Below are positions 35,163 through 43,827 of a stretch of DNA of 64,000 nucleotides, piece by piece. The notes under the pieces are model-generated. The model had not been told where the DNA came from. It saw nothing but the letters and a program-made list of their open reading frames with translations, and searched no databases. Position 1 is the first letter of the stretch. Each line of letters starts with the position of its first letter. Location of the stretch: the NCBI GenBank assembly GCA_965248915.1, contig OZ252216.1:2728001-2792000 (forward strand). The letters are read 5' to 3'. The position numbers and the translations under genes were made by a program. The DNA is from CBDFLA01 sp965248915 (GTDB lineage: Bacteria; Pseudomonadota; Alphaproteobacteria; M2410).

Positions 35163-36086
35163 ATGAGCGACCGAAGCAAGCTTGCAGTTTTCGAGACGGT
35201 TGGCGAAGCCTTTGGCTTCGCGTGGCGGAAATTTCCGAGTCTCTACATTCTCTTTTTTACAGCGACGGTCATCCTTCTCGGCCCAATCGCCTATCTCGCA
35301 TATCCACAGATCATGGAAATCTTCGCGGCCGCGCTCTCAGAGAATGAAGAAGTCTTCGAAGCCACAATGATTGAGTCCGGAACACGCCTGGCGCCGCTCC
35401 TTCTCCTCTATTACCTAGCGGCTTTCTTGCACATGGGTATCCTCGGATCCATCATCACACGCAACATACTACACGGTGAAAACCTGTGGATGTTCCGTAT
35501 CAATGCCAACACCTTTCGATATTTGCTGTCCATCATAGTCGTTGGCATCATCTTGATGCCTGCCTATTTCATTCTGTTGCTCACTGTCGCAGGGTCAATC
35601 ATCGGGGTCAGCGAGACGGATGTGTTTCCTGGCGCCCTAGCTGCGCTTCTCATAGTAGTTGCCGTTCTCGCATTCCTATTTGTTGCAGTTAGACTCTCAC
35701 TAATTCCAGTCGACGTGGTGGCAAAAAGCGAATTCAGTATCGGTTCTGGTTTTCGGGCCGGAGCTAGAAATACACTTCGACTCTTTTTGATCTATCTCAT
35801 CACCGTCGTGGCCGTAATGATCGTAATCTTGGCGATAGAGATCGTCGCTGTTGTTAGTCTTGCTTTCACCGTGGGGGTATCAATGACACCCAATGAAGCT
35901 GGGGCACCGCCAAATCCCGATGAACTGGCTTCGGCCATTCAGGCCTTCATTGGTTCACCGTTGTCGTACATTTTGATGGTCGCCTTTTCGTTCCTTCAGG
36001 CATTTATGTCTGGAATTATGGTGGGCCTGCCAGCGATCGCGTACGGAAAACTCACAGGTAGTTTGCCCATCAATGGCCACGACTAA
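35163..36086 (+). CDS. Multi-pass membrane protein, function unknown
   Basis: A 307-residue protein with about six hydrophobic segments (for example residues 28-47, 77-97, 120-148, 160-180, 207-236 and 275-297). Segment order, the amphipathic KxxRLSLIPVDVVAKSEFS-like link and the length of 307 match the neighbour at 36135, so the pair looks like a tandem duplication. No family can be named with confidence. Confidence 0.6.
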   Translation: MSDRSKLAVFETVGEAFGFAWRKFPSLYILFFTATVILLGPIAYLAYPQIMEIFAAALSENEEVFEATMIESGTRLAPLLLLYYLAAFLHMGILGSIITRNILHGENLWMFRINANTFRYLLSIIVVGIILMPAYFILLLTVAGSIIGVSETDVFPGALAALLIVVAVLAFLFVAVRLSLIPVDVVAKSEFSIGSGFRAGARNTLRLFLIYLITVVAVMIVILAIEIVAVVSLAFTVGVSMTPNEAGAPPNPDELASAIQAFIGSPLSYILMVAFSFLQAFMSGIMVGLPAIAYGKLTGSLPINGHD

Positions 36087-36134
36087 CATTTATGCGGATG
36101 GCCGCTTGGATCGTCACCTATTAGGCGCGGTCAG

Positions 36135-37058
36135 GTGAGCGGACCTACGAAAATTCGAACCGGCGCTCTCGTCTCTGAGTCACTGCGGTCTATTAGACAA
36201 AGACCGTGGCTCATCGTCAGGTCTTACGCTCTTCCAATATTACTATCAGCGGGCGCAACATTCAGCCTCATATATCTGTTGTCAGAATATGGAGTCAATC
36301 CGGAGCAATCCACTTTCGGGTCGGATGCATCAGACAGTGTTTGGCCATGGTCCATACTAATATTCATGCCCGGCTTTGTCCTCATCGGTGACATGGTTTT
36401 GTTCGTTGGCGTTGCAATCGCCACGGTTCCATATGTCCGTCATCTACTAGGGGTTCAACATCAATCGAACCAATGGGAACATCGAAAATCTATGCGGGTC
36501 ATATTCTCGGTATGGGCGACGCAAATGATGATGGTCGCCTTTGGGCTGGCCTTTGAAGTCACCATGATGATTGGTCCCTTCTTAGCGCTCTTCTGGACTG
36601 CAAGCGACCTCCCAGGCTGGGGTAATTACGTCCCATACGTCTATCCAATAGCCATCGTTGCACTTCCAATTGTTGGAGTGCGACTGTCACTCATGCCGAT
36701 CATCGCAGCTCTGACAGGTCGAATTCAGCCGCTGAGATCCTGGCGACTGACGAAAGGAAATACGTTTCGCCTCCTTGGTACGTATCTCCTATGGATTGCG
36801 GTCATCTACATAGCCTTGATGATCTCTATGGCTGTCCTTGTTGCGACTGTGATTGCAATCAATGCAACCGTCAGCGCCGCCTCGCCCGACCTTACTGTTT
36901 TCCAATATTTGAGCGTCCCATTTGTACTGTTTGGCTTTCTGTTCTTTCTTCTCTTCCCGATTGTCTCTATTACAGCGCTGGGGACACAAATCTACAAAGA
37001 GCTTGATCAAAGAACCGGCTCGCTCGACACCTCGAATCAAGCCCTCTCTTCGCCTTGA
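36135..37058 (+). CDS. Multi-pass membrane protein, tandem relative of 35163
   Basis: A protein of exactly 307 residues, as at 35163, with about six membrane segments and a shared VGVRLSLMPIIAA-type motif where the neighbour has VAVRLSLIPVDVV. The start is GTG at 36135. The two genes are 48 bases apart and probably form one transcript. Its stop codon overlaps the -35 box of the rplU promoter at 37055. Function unknown. Confidence 0.6.
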   Translation: MSGPTKIRTGALVSESLRSIRQRPWLIVRSYALPILLSAGATFSLIYLLSEYGVNPEQSTFGSDASDSVWPWSILIFMPGFVLIGDMVLFVGVAIATVPYVRHLLGVQHQSNQWEHRKSMRVIFSVWATQMMMVAFGLAFEVTMMIGPFLALFWTASDLPGWGNYVPYVYPIAIVALPIVGVRLSLMPIIAALTGRIQPLRSWRLTKGNTFRLLGTYLLWIAVIYIALMISMAVLVATVIAINATVSAASPDLTVFQYLSVPFVLFGFLFFLLFPIVSITALGTQIYKELDQRTGSLDTSNQALSSP

Positions 37059-37082
37059 CACGAGGCTGATTCCGCCTATAGT
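37055..37082 (+). promoter_or_regulatory. Sigma-70-type promoter of rplU-rpmA
   Basis: TTGACA at 37055-37060 and TATAGT at 37077-37082 are 16 bp apart, close to consensus. The -35 hexamer overlaps the stop codon of the upstream membrane protein gene. The leader to the rplU ATG is about 100 bases and could carry autoregulation, but no clear structure is proven. Confidence 0.8.
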
Positions 37083-37188
37083 GCGCGGCCTTCGCCGGAG
37101 CGACTGACGTCCCGGTGCACTCAGTTATGACCAGACCGCAGAAATCCATGAGATCTCAGGCGTTCTGGACCGGAATTGGAAGAAATCC

Positions 37189-37500
37189 ATGTTTGCAGTG
37201 ATCAAAACCGGCGGAAAACAGTACAAAGTCGCCGAAAATGACGTGATCGCGGTTGAGAAACTCGACACCGAAGAAGGCAAGAAGGTCAAAATCAAAGACG
37301 TTCTGATGGTTGGCAATGAAGGCGACGTGACCGTGGGCGACCCCCTGGTCAAAGGCGCTGAGGTCACCGCCGAGGTGGTTGAGCAGAAGCGCGACCGCAA
37401 AATCATCGTTTTCAAGAAAAAGCGGCGCAAGAACTACCGCCGCAAGAAGGGCCACCGGCAGCATCAAACAATGCTGAAAATCACCGGCATCAAGGCTTAA
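37189..37500 (+). CDS. rplU: 50S ribosomal protein L21
   Basis: A 103-residue protein, the usual length. MFAVIKTGGKQYKVAENDVIAVEKL and the basic stretch KIIVFKKKRRKNYRRKKGHRQ are characteristic. It binds 23S rRNA in the large subunit. It is the first gene of an rplU-rpmA operon with a good promoter at 37055, and rpmA follows after 27 bases. Confidence 0.98.
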   Translation: MFAVIKTGGKQYKVAENDVIAVEKLDTEEGKKVKIKDVLMVGNEGDVTVGDPLVKGAEVTAEVVEQKRDRKIIVFKKKRRKNYRRKKGHRQHQTMLKITGIKA

Positions 37501-37527
37501 AGACAAGACCTAAGAGAGGTTTGAAGA

Positions 37528-37791
37528 ATGGCACATAAAAAAGCAGGCGGCTCATCACGTAACGGTCGCGATTCAGCCGGCCGCCGTCTTGGCATCAAGA
37601 AATCTGGCGGACAGGCCGTTATTCCTGGCAACATCATCTTGCGCCAGCGCGGCACCAAATGGCACCCCGGTACGGGCGTCGGCATGGGCAAAGACCACAC
37701 CATCTTCGCTAAGGAAGAAGGTAAGGTCGAATTTGAAACCAAGTCCGGCGACCGCACCTATGTGTCCGTGGTCCCGGCCGGCGGAAAATAA
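37528..37791 (+). CDS. rpmA: 50S ribosomal protein L27
   Basis: An 87-residue protein with MAHKKAGGSSRNGRDSAGRRLGIKKSGGQ at the start, the flexible tail that reaches the peptidyl-transferase centre, and VVPGNIILRQRGTKWHPG-type core. The gene ends before a strong terminator at 37841. Confidence 0.98.
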   Translation: MAHKKAGGSSRNGRDSAGRRLGIKKSGGQAVIPGNIILRQRGTKWHPGTGVGMGKDHTIFAKEEGKVEFETKSGDRTYVSVVPAGGK

Positions 37792-37840
37792 TCGCAGCGA
37801 TCTTAAAACGGTTGGCTGTATAGCGAACCGAGAAATTCGA

Positions 37841-37870
37841 AAGGGAGATGGTTCGCCATCTCCCTTTTTT
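37841..37870 (+). terminator. Intrinsic terminator of rplU-rpmA
   Basis: An 11-bp stem AAGGGAGATGG/CCATCTCCCTT closed by a TTCG tetraloop, followed by a T run. It lies 49 bases after the rpmA stop and just before the acetyltransferase gene, so that gene needs its own promoter or readthrough. Confidence 0.9.
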
Positions 37871-37897
37871 CTTATGTCCCACTCGCGAGGATTGACC

Positions 37898-38443
37898 ATG
37901 ACAACGATTGAAACTGAGCGACTCATTCTTCGACCTATGCGCGACCGGGATGCGATGAGCATTGCCGAACTCATTGGCAATTGGAACGTGTGTAAGATGC
38001 TGTCCAGATCACCTTATCCTTATGCCCTCTCAGACGCGCAAGAATTCATTGCCAGCCGCACAACCGACGACGACATCACCACGAGGGTCTTTGCCATCCA
38101 ATTGAAGGACGGTTCTGAACACGCCATCGGGGGGGTGGGCATTCACGGCGAGGAAGAGGCCGAAGGCGAGGCAGAACTTGGCTATTGGATTGGCGAACCC
38201 TATTGGGGCAAAGGGCTGGTGAAAGAAGCAACAATCGCAGCATTGCGTCACGCTTTCACAACCATGGACAAAGCCAAACTTGTTGCAGGACATTTTGAGG
38301 ACAACGACGCCTCAAGACGCATCCTTTTGTTCCTTGGATTTGTTCCAGGTGGAGAACGCGTGCTTGCATGTCGTTCGCGCGGAATGGATGTCAAATGCCC
38401 GCAATTGTCACTCACACGCGATGCCTGGAAAGCGGCACAATGA
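37898..38443 (+). CDS. GNAT-family N-acetyltransferase (RimJ/RimL type)
   Basis: A 181-residue protein starting with TTIETERLILRPMRDRD, typical of RimJ/RimL-type GNAT enzymes. ELGYWIGEPYWGKGLVKEATIAALRHAF is the acetyl-CoA-binding A motif, and GHFEDNDASRRILLFLGF follows. GAGG at 37887-37890 supports ATG 37898; the frame is open further upstream, but only through rpmA and the terminator. It overlaps the next GNAT gene by four bases (ATGA). Confidence 0.85.
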   Translation: MTTIETERLILRPMRDRDAMSIAELIGNWNVCKMLSRSPYPYALSDAQEFIASRTTDDDITTRVFAIQLKDGSEHAIGGVGIHGEEEAEGEAELGYWIGEPYWGKGLVKEATIAALRHAFTTMDKAKLVAGHFEDNDASRRILLFLGFVPGGERVLACRSRGMDVKCPQLSLTRDAWKAAQ

Positions 38444-38991
38444 CCTACCGCGTAGAAACAGAGCGCCTCATCTTGCGCACGCCTGAGGAAAGAGATCTGC
38501 CAAACACCAAGGCCTACCTTTCAAACTGGCAGGTCGCGCGCATGCTCGCCCGCGTGCCCCATCCCTACAAGGATGAGGTGGCCGAAGACTGGCTCAATCG
38601 CCGACTTGCAAACATCGATAGAGGCATGCCCACAGGCTTTTCAATTATCCCCAAAGACGGTACCAGCGACACCACCATCGGAGACGTGTGGCTTGGCCCC
38701 AGAGACGAGGGCATTTGGCGCCTTGGATATTGGCTAGCAGAACCCTTTTGGGGGAAAGGGTACATGAGCGAAGCGACGTCTGCCGTCCTCTCACATGGCG
38801 TGGAGACATGGAACCCAGAGACCATTGAAGCGGGCGTCTATCACGACAACCCAGGGTCCAAACAAATACTAGAAAAACTCGGGTTTAGACGAATAGGGAC
38901 CTCGAACCAATGGTGTGAGGCCCGTCAATGCGAAGTCCCGCACCTGGATTACATTCTAGACGCCACCGCCAAACAACCCTTTGATAAATGA
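38440..38991 (+). CDS. GNAT-family N-acetyltransferase (RimJ/RimL type), second copy
   Basis: A 183-residue paralogue of the gene before it: YRVETERLILRTPEERD at the start, RLGYWLAEPFWGKGYMSEATSAVLSHG for acetyl-CoA binding, YHDNPGSKQILEKLGFRRIG near the end. The start overlaps the previous stop in ATGA, so the two are translated in coupled fashion. A GNAT gene between rpmA and obgE is frequent in alphaproteobacteria; here there are two in tandem. Confidence 0.88.
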   Translation: MTYRVETERLILRTPEERDLPNTKAYLSNWQVARMLARVPHPYKDEVAEDWLNRRLANIDRGMPTGFSIIPKDGTSDTTIGDVWLGPRDEGIWRLGYWLAEPFWGKGYMSEATSAVLSHGVETWNPETIEAGVYHDNPGSKQILEKLGFRRIGTSNQWCEARQCEVPHLDYILDATAKQPFDK

Positions 38992-39014
38992 CCTCAAACG
39001 CTTAAGACACAGAT

Positions 39015-40070
39015 ATGAAATTTCTCGACCAAGCAAAAGTCTATGTAAAGAGCGGCAATGGCGGCGCTGGTTGCGTCTCCTTTCGGCGCGAGAAATACGT
39101 CGCTTACGGTGGGCCGGACGGCGGTGACGGTGGCCGCGGCGGCGATGTCTATCTCGAATGTGTAGACGGTCTGAACACCCTCATCGACTATCGCTACCAA
39201 CAACACTTCAAGGCAGCCACCGGCATGCACGGCCAAGGGCGCGACCGCTCCGGCCACAAAGGTGAAGATGTCCTTCTCAAAGTACCCGCCGGTACGCAAA
39301 TATTTGAAGAGGACAATGAAACCCTGTTGGCAGACATGACAACCATCGGCCAGAGGGTCCTCCTCCTCAGGGGTGGCAATGGCGGCTTCGGCAACACCTA
39401 TTTCAAAAGTGCAACCAACCAAGCCCCACGCCATGCCAATCCAGGTCAAGACGGACAAGACAAATGGATCTGGCTGCGTCTCAAATTAATTGCTGATGCA
39501 GGCCTGATCGGACTTCCCAATGCCGGTAAATCGACGTTCCTTTCTGCCGTGACACACGCGCGTCCGAAAATCGCCGACTACCCCTTCACCACATTGCACC
39601 CGGGGCTCGGCGTTGTTGAAGTCGACAATGACGGCTTTGTTCTGGCCGACATTCCGGGCTTGATCGAAGGAGCTCACGAAGGGGCAGGATTGGGTGATCG
39701 CTTCTTAGGTCACGTCGAGCGTTGCGGCGCTTTGCTTCATCTGATTGACGGCACCCGGGAAACAGAAGAGATCGTGGCAGCTTACGAAACTGTACGTCAT
39801 GAACTTGAAGCCTATGGCGGAGGACTCGTGTCCAAGCCAGAAATTGTCGCGCTCAACAAAGTCGATGCCCTCACCAGTGACATTATCGAAGAACGCGCCG
39901 CGGCTCTGGCGCAAGCATGTGGCAAACCTGTGCTTTGCATCTCCGGCGTCGCAGGCACTGGATTGCAGGATGTCTTACGCGCCATCAAGAGACTTGTTGA
40001 CATCCGTCGTCGCCAAGACCAGATCCAAACTGAAGTCGCCCCAGAAACCACCGACAGCTGGTCGCCATGA
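39015..40070 (+). CDS. obgE: Obg-family GTPase CgtA
   Basis: A 351-residue GTPase needed for 50S assembly and stress response. Residues 1-158 form the glycine-rich Obg domain (SGNGGAGCVSFRREKYV, GGPDGGDGGRGGDVY). The P-loop is GLPNAGKS at 166-173, switch motifs DYPFTTLHPGLGVV and ADIPGLIEGAHEGAGLG follow, and NKVD gives base specificity. There is no C-terminal OCT domain, as in many Gram-negatives. The stop overlaps proB by four bases. Confidence 0.97.
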   Translation: MKFLDQAKVYVKSGNGGAGCVSFRREKYVAYGGPDGGDGGRGGDVYLECVDGLNTLIDYRYQQHFKAATGMHGQGRDRSGHKGEDVLLKVPAGTQIFEEDNETLLADMTTIGQRVLLLRGGNGGFGNTYFKSATNQAPRHANPGQDGQDKWIWLRLKLIADAGLIGLPNAGKSTFLSAVTHARPKIADYPFTTLHPGLGVVEVDNDGFVLADIPGLIEGAHEGAGLGDRFLGHVERCGALLHLIDGTRETEEIVAAYETVRHELEAYGGGLVSKPEIVALNKVDALTSDIIEERAAALAQACGKPVLCISGVAGTGLQDVLRAIKRLVDIRRRQDQIQTEVAPETTDSWSP

Positions 40071-41212
40071 CGAACAGACTGACTAGTGCGAAACGGGTCG
40101 CCATCAAAATCGGTTCATCGCTCCTCATTGACCCCCAAAACGGGCGTGTCCATCGTGGGTGGCTCTCAGCTTTGGCCGAAGATATCGCGCGCCTCAAGGC
40201 TCGAAATCAAGACATCTTGATTGTCTCATCCGGCGCCATCGCTTTGGGCCGCAAAAAACTTGGACTACGCGACGGCGCGCTGCGGCTCGAAGAAAGCCAA
40301 GCAGCTGCGGCAACCGGTCAGCTTGATCTTGCCCACGCTTATGAAGAAGCGCTCACACCGCACGACCTCACCATCGCGCAAGTTCTTCTGACGTTGTCAG
40401 ATACCGAAGAACGAAGACGCTACCTCAACGCCCGCAACACCATCAACACACTGCTGTCGGTAGGCGCCATCCCGGTGGTCAATGAAAACGACACCGTCGC
40501 TACAAGTGAAATTAGATACGGCGACAATGATCGCCTGGCTGCCCGGGTCGCCAGTATGATGAGCGCCGATTGCATGGTGCTTCTGTCAGATATTGACGGT
40601 CTCTACACCGCCGATCCCTCCCTCGACAGTGCTGCCACTTTCCTACCTGAAGTGGGAAACATCACGCCAGAGATCGAAGCCATGGCCACAGGCCCTGCTG
40701 GCGCACCTGCGAAGTCAGTAGGATCCGGCGGAATGGTGACAAAACTTATGGCCGCCAAAATCGCGACCGGCGCCGGATGCCACATGATCATCGCCAACGG
40801 AGCCATTGAACACCCCCTCAAAGCCATTGAAGACGGTGGCAGGTGCACCTGGTTCTTAGCTCAAAACAATCCCCGCGCAGCCCGCAAACAATGGATCGCC
40901 GCGACGCTGAAACCAGAAGGCAGCCTCATAATAGATGCGGGCGCGGTTTCAGCTCTGCGCAGCGGCAAGAGCCTCTTGGCGGCGGGAATAGTCAAGCTAG
41001 AAGGCATGTATGAGCGCGGCGCTGCCGTCACGGTAACGGACGAAAGTGGTCATGAAATCGCCAGAGGGCTCACCGCCTATTCAAGTGAAGATACGGCTCA
41101 GATAATCGGTTACAATAGCGCGGAGATAGAACAGAGATTAGGCTACCGCGGGCGCAACGAAGTGATCCACCGCGACGACCTTGTTCTGACGGAGCAGACC
41201 CAACGGCAATGA
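40067..41212 (+). CDS. proB: Glutamate 5-kinase
   Basis: A 381-residue enzyme that phosphorylates glutamate in proline synthesis. Kinase domain (about 1-255) has VAIKIGSSLL, VSSGAIALG and GTG-like SVGSGGMVTKLMAAKIA; a PUA domain follows (about 275-370, GSLIIDAGAVSALRSGKSLLAAGI). It overlaps obgE and proA by four bases on each side, so the three are tightly coupled. Confidence 0.97.
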   Translation: MTNRLTSAKRVAIKIGSSLLIDPQNGRVHRGWLSALAEDIARLKARNQDILIVSSGAIALGRKKLGLRDGALRLEESQAAAATGQLDLAHAYEEALTPHDLTIAQVLLTLSDTEERRRYLNARNTINTLLSVGAIPVVNENDTVATSEIRYGDNDRLAARVASMMSADCMVLLSDIDGLYTADPSLDSAATFLPEVGNITPEIEAMATGPAGAPAKSVGSGGMVTKLMAAKIATGAGCHMIIANGAIEHPLKAIEDGGRCTWFLAQNNPRAARKQWIAATLKPEGSLIIDAGAVSALRSGKSLLAAGIVKLEGMYERGAAVTVTDESGHEIARGLTAYSSEDTAQIIGYNSAEIEQRLGYRGRNEVIHRDDLVLTEQTQRQ

Positions 41213-42519
41213 CAACGAGAACAAAAATGACGGATTTGCCTAACCAAGAAAGCCACGCAACAGATGTCAGCGACATGATGCGTAACATGGGCACGCAGGC
41301 GAAAACCGCTGCCGCGGAACTCGCAATGTCGTCAACCGGGCAAAAGAACAAAGCCTTGCATGCAATGGCAAAGAGCCTCCGCGCGCGCACCAATGACATC
41401 TTGAAGGCCAACGAAATCGATCTCGCCGCCGCAAGGTCAAATGGGTTGAGTGGAGCGATGCTCGATCGCCTAACTCTGGACGCTGAACGTATTGAGAATG
41501 TCGCCAAGGGTCTGGAAGACATTGCCGGCCTTGAGGACCCAGTAGGTCAAACAATGGCAAGTTGGGATCGACCCAACGGCCTAAACATCTCACGCGTACG
41601 GGTTCCCTTGGGCGTCATCGGCATTATATATGAGTCCCGTCCAAACGTGACCGCCGACGCGGGCGCACTCTGTCTGAAGTCCGGCAACGCCGTCATCCTG
41701 CGTGGTGGGTCTGAGAGTTTTCACTCATCCACGGCCATCCACGAAAGTCTACAGAAAGGCCTAGAACAAACCGGACTTCCCGTTGACGCCATTCAACTTG
41801 TTCCAACAACCGACCGCGCCGCTGTTGGGGAAATGCTCGGCCGTATGGCTGACACAATCGACGTCATTGTTCCACGCGGCGGCAAGAACTTGATCGAACG
41901 CGTCCAGCAAGAAGCACGCGTTCCTGTGATGGGCCATCTTGAGGGCATCTGCCATGTCTATGTGGACAGGTCTGCCGATCTAGACAAGGCTGTGTCCGTG
42001 ACGATCAATGCCAAGATGCGACGCACCGGCATCTGTGGCGCGGCAGAAACCCTCCTCATAGACAGGGCTTGCGTCGAGACACATTTAAAACCCATCCTCA
42101 ACGGACTGATTGACGCTGGATGTGAAATTCGCGGCGACCCAGAAACGCAAGCGCAGGACGCGCGCGTTCTTGCCGCCACCGAAGATGATTGGACATGCGA
42201 ATATCTGGACGCCATCCTTTCCGTTCGCATTGTTGATGGGGTCGATGCAGCCATTGCCCACATCGCGAAATACGGGTCCCACCACACCGAAACCATCATC
42301 GCCGAAGAGACGTCCGTGATTGAGAAATTCCTGAATGACATCGACAGCGCTATTGTCATGCACAACGCTTCGACCCAATTCGCTGACGGTGGAGAATTCG
42401 GCATGGGCGCGGAAATCGGCATCGCAACCGGCAAGTTACATGCCCGAGGCCCTGTCGGTGCTGAGCAATTGACCAGCTATAAATATGTCGTTCGTGGTGA
42501 CGGCACCATCCGACCATGA
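41209..42519 (+). CDS. proA: Gamma-glutamyl phosphate reductase
   Basis: A 436-residue enzyme reducing glutamyl phosphate to the semialdehyde, step two of proline synthesis. VPLGVIGIIYESRPNVTADAGALCLKSGNAVILRGG, PRGGKNLI and the catalytic Cys in RRTGICGAAETLLID are all present. The start at 41209 overlaps proB in ATGA; ATG 41227 is also possible. Confidence 0.97.
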   Translation: MTTRTKMTDLPNQESHATDVSDMMRNMGTQAKTAAAELAMSSTGQKNKALHAMAKSLRARTNDILKANEIDLAAARSNGLSGAMLDRLTLDAERIENVAKGLEDIAGLEDPVGQTMASWDRPNGLNISRVRVPLGVIGIIYESRPNVTADAGALCLKSGNAVILRGGSESFHSSTAIHESLQKGLEQTGLPVDAIQLVPTTDRAAVGEMLGRMADTIDVIVPRGGKNLIERVQQEARVPVMGHLEGICHVYVDRSADLDKAVSVTINAKMRRTGICGAAETLLIDRACVETHLKPILNGLIDAGCEIRGDPETQAQDARVLAATEDDWTCEYLDAILSVRIVDGVDAAIAHIAKYGSHHTETIIAEETSVIEKFLNDIDSAIVMHNASTQFADGGEFGMGAEIGIATGKLHARGPVGAEQLTSYKYVVRGDGTIRP

Positions 42520-42535
42520 GAGGAAAGTGCAGCAA

Positions 42536-43138
42536 ATGACCCTTCGCTTTCCATCACCGGTCTATAAGGGAATGCGCATCGGCTTGCTTGGTGGTTCGTT
42601 TAATCCGGCCCATGAGGGTCATCGCCACATCTCACTCATCGCGCTGAGACGTTTGCAATTGCATCAGGTGTGGTGGCTCGTGTCGCCTCAGAATCCCCTC
42701 AAGTCTTCTCAAGGCATGGGCTCGTTTGAGGATCGATTATCAACCGCCAAGACGATCGCCTCCCACGCGAAAATTCATGTGTCAGATTTGGAGCAACAGC
42801 TCGCCACCTCTTACACATCGGAGACATTGGCTCACCTCTCCAAACGACTTCCCAGAGCAAATCTGGTTTGGCTCATGGGTGCAGACAATCTGATCGACAT
42901 TCATCGCTGGAAAGAATGGACAAAGATCTTCGAAACCTCAGCGGTGGCGGTGATCGCGCGCCCGGGCTACGCCCAAGCGGTTCTCAAATCTCAGGCCGCA
43001 CGGCGCTATGCCTCTGCAAGGCTTGACGCAAGTGATGCATCTTTGCTGGCTGAGCGCACGCCGCCAGCTTGGGTCTACGTTCAAGAAGATCTTCACCCTG
43101 CTTCTGCCACCGCAATCAGGAAGGGCGAAGTGCGCTAG
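42536..43138 (+). CDS. nadD: Nicotinate-nucleotide adenylyltransferase
   Basis: About 200 residues. GLLGGSFNPAHEGHRHIS is the nucleotidyltransferase signature; LVWLMGADNLIDIHRWKEW and SATAIRKGEVR also fit NadD, which makes NaAD in NAD synthesis. The ATG at 42536 was preferred over 42485 because the earlier frame overlaps proA by 35 bases and adds 17 residues not typical of the family. Confidence 0.93.
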   Translation: MTLRFPSPVYKGMRIGLLGGSFNPAHEGHRHISLIALRRLQLHQVWWLVSPQNPLKSSQGMGSFEDRLSTAKTIASHAKIHVSDLEQQLATSYTSETLAHLSKRLPRANLVWLMGADNLIDIHRWKEWTKIFETSAVAVIARPGYAQAVLKSQAARRYASARLDASDASLLAERTPPAWVYVQEDLHPASATAIRKGEVR

Positions 43139-43350
43139 GCTATCTACTCCGCTGTTGCGAAAATACCGCAATTGCAACTCGACTACGCACCGATTGTGAC
43201 AAATTTCCATTTGCTTTCAAATAATTAGCGAGCACTCGCATAGGAGCGAGCTGCCAGTGGTCGCCACAATTGAACTGTGATAACTTCACGAAATTGCAGC
43301 GGAATTGGTCCGCCCAATCATTGTGGAACCTGTAGACGGAGAACAAAGCC

Positions 43351-43740
43351 CTGACTGACGAAGGCCGAAGTCGCGACATAGCGACGGACATTTCCACTCT
43401 CATTCTAAAATCCCTCGACGACGATAAGGCACAGGACATTGTGACCATCGACTTGGCCGGCAAGACGGCAATCGCCGATGCCATGGTTATTGCGACGGGT
43501 CGCTCCCAACGCCACGTCGGCGCTCTGGCTGACCACATCGTCCGCTTGCTCAAAGAGGCAGGCCTCGGGCGGTGCCGTGTTGAAGGCATGCCCAATGCCG
43601 ATTGGGTGTTGATCGATGCGGGGGACGTCATCGTCCACATCTTCAGGCCGGAAGTCCGCGACTTTTACAAACTCGAAAAAATGTGGACCGTCGACCCTTC
43701 CGCCACACCTGCAGAAATCCAACCAGCAACAGCGCATTGA
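43351..43740 (+). CDS. rsfS: Ribosome silencing factor, probable CTG start
   Basis: RsfS binds L14 and keeps subunits apart in starvation. The core IADAMVIATGRSQRHVGALADHIVRLLKEAG, DWVLIDAGDVIVHIF and the end YKLEKMW are clear. The first conventional start, GTG 43441, would remove the conserved helix ISTLILKSLDDDKAQDIVTIDL, which is in frame upstream. The frame is open to a TAG at 43333 and contains no ATG, GTG or TTG before that helix. CTG 43351, nine bases behind GGAG at 43338-43341, is the best candidate. Confidence 0.85.
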   Translation: MTDEGRSRDIATDISTLILKSLDDDKAQDIVTIDLAGKTAIADAMVIATGRSQRHVGALADHIVRLLKEAGLGRCRVEGMPNADWVLIDAGDVIVHIFRPEVRDFYKLEKMWTVDPSATPAEIQPATAH

Positions 43741-43827
43741 TTAGACTATCACCCATCGATTGGCCTTTGCTTGACCTCACAACTGTGATGAACTGCGCCA
43801 AAACAAATCTGGCGAGGGCGAAATGTC

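Noticed and set aside
34256..35166. Plus-strand frames of 151 and 183 residues
   Set aside because: They overlap the TonB-like anchor gene in antisense and show low-complexity shadow composition.
37589..37897. Long N-terminal extension of the first GNAT gene
   Set aside because: It would run through rpmA and its terminator; the ATG at 37898 has a good ribosome site and begins the family's usual N-terminus.
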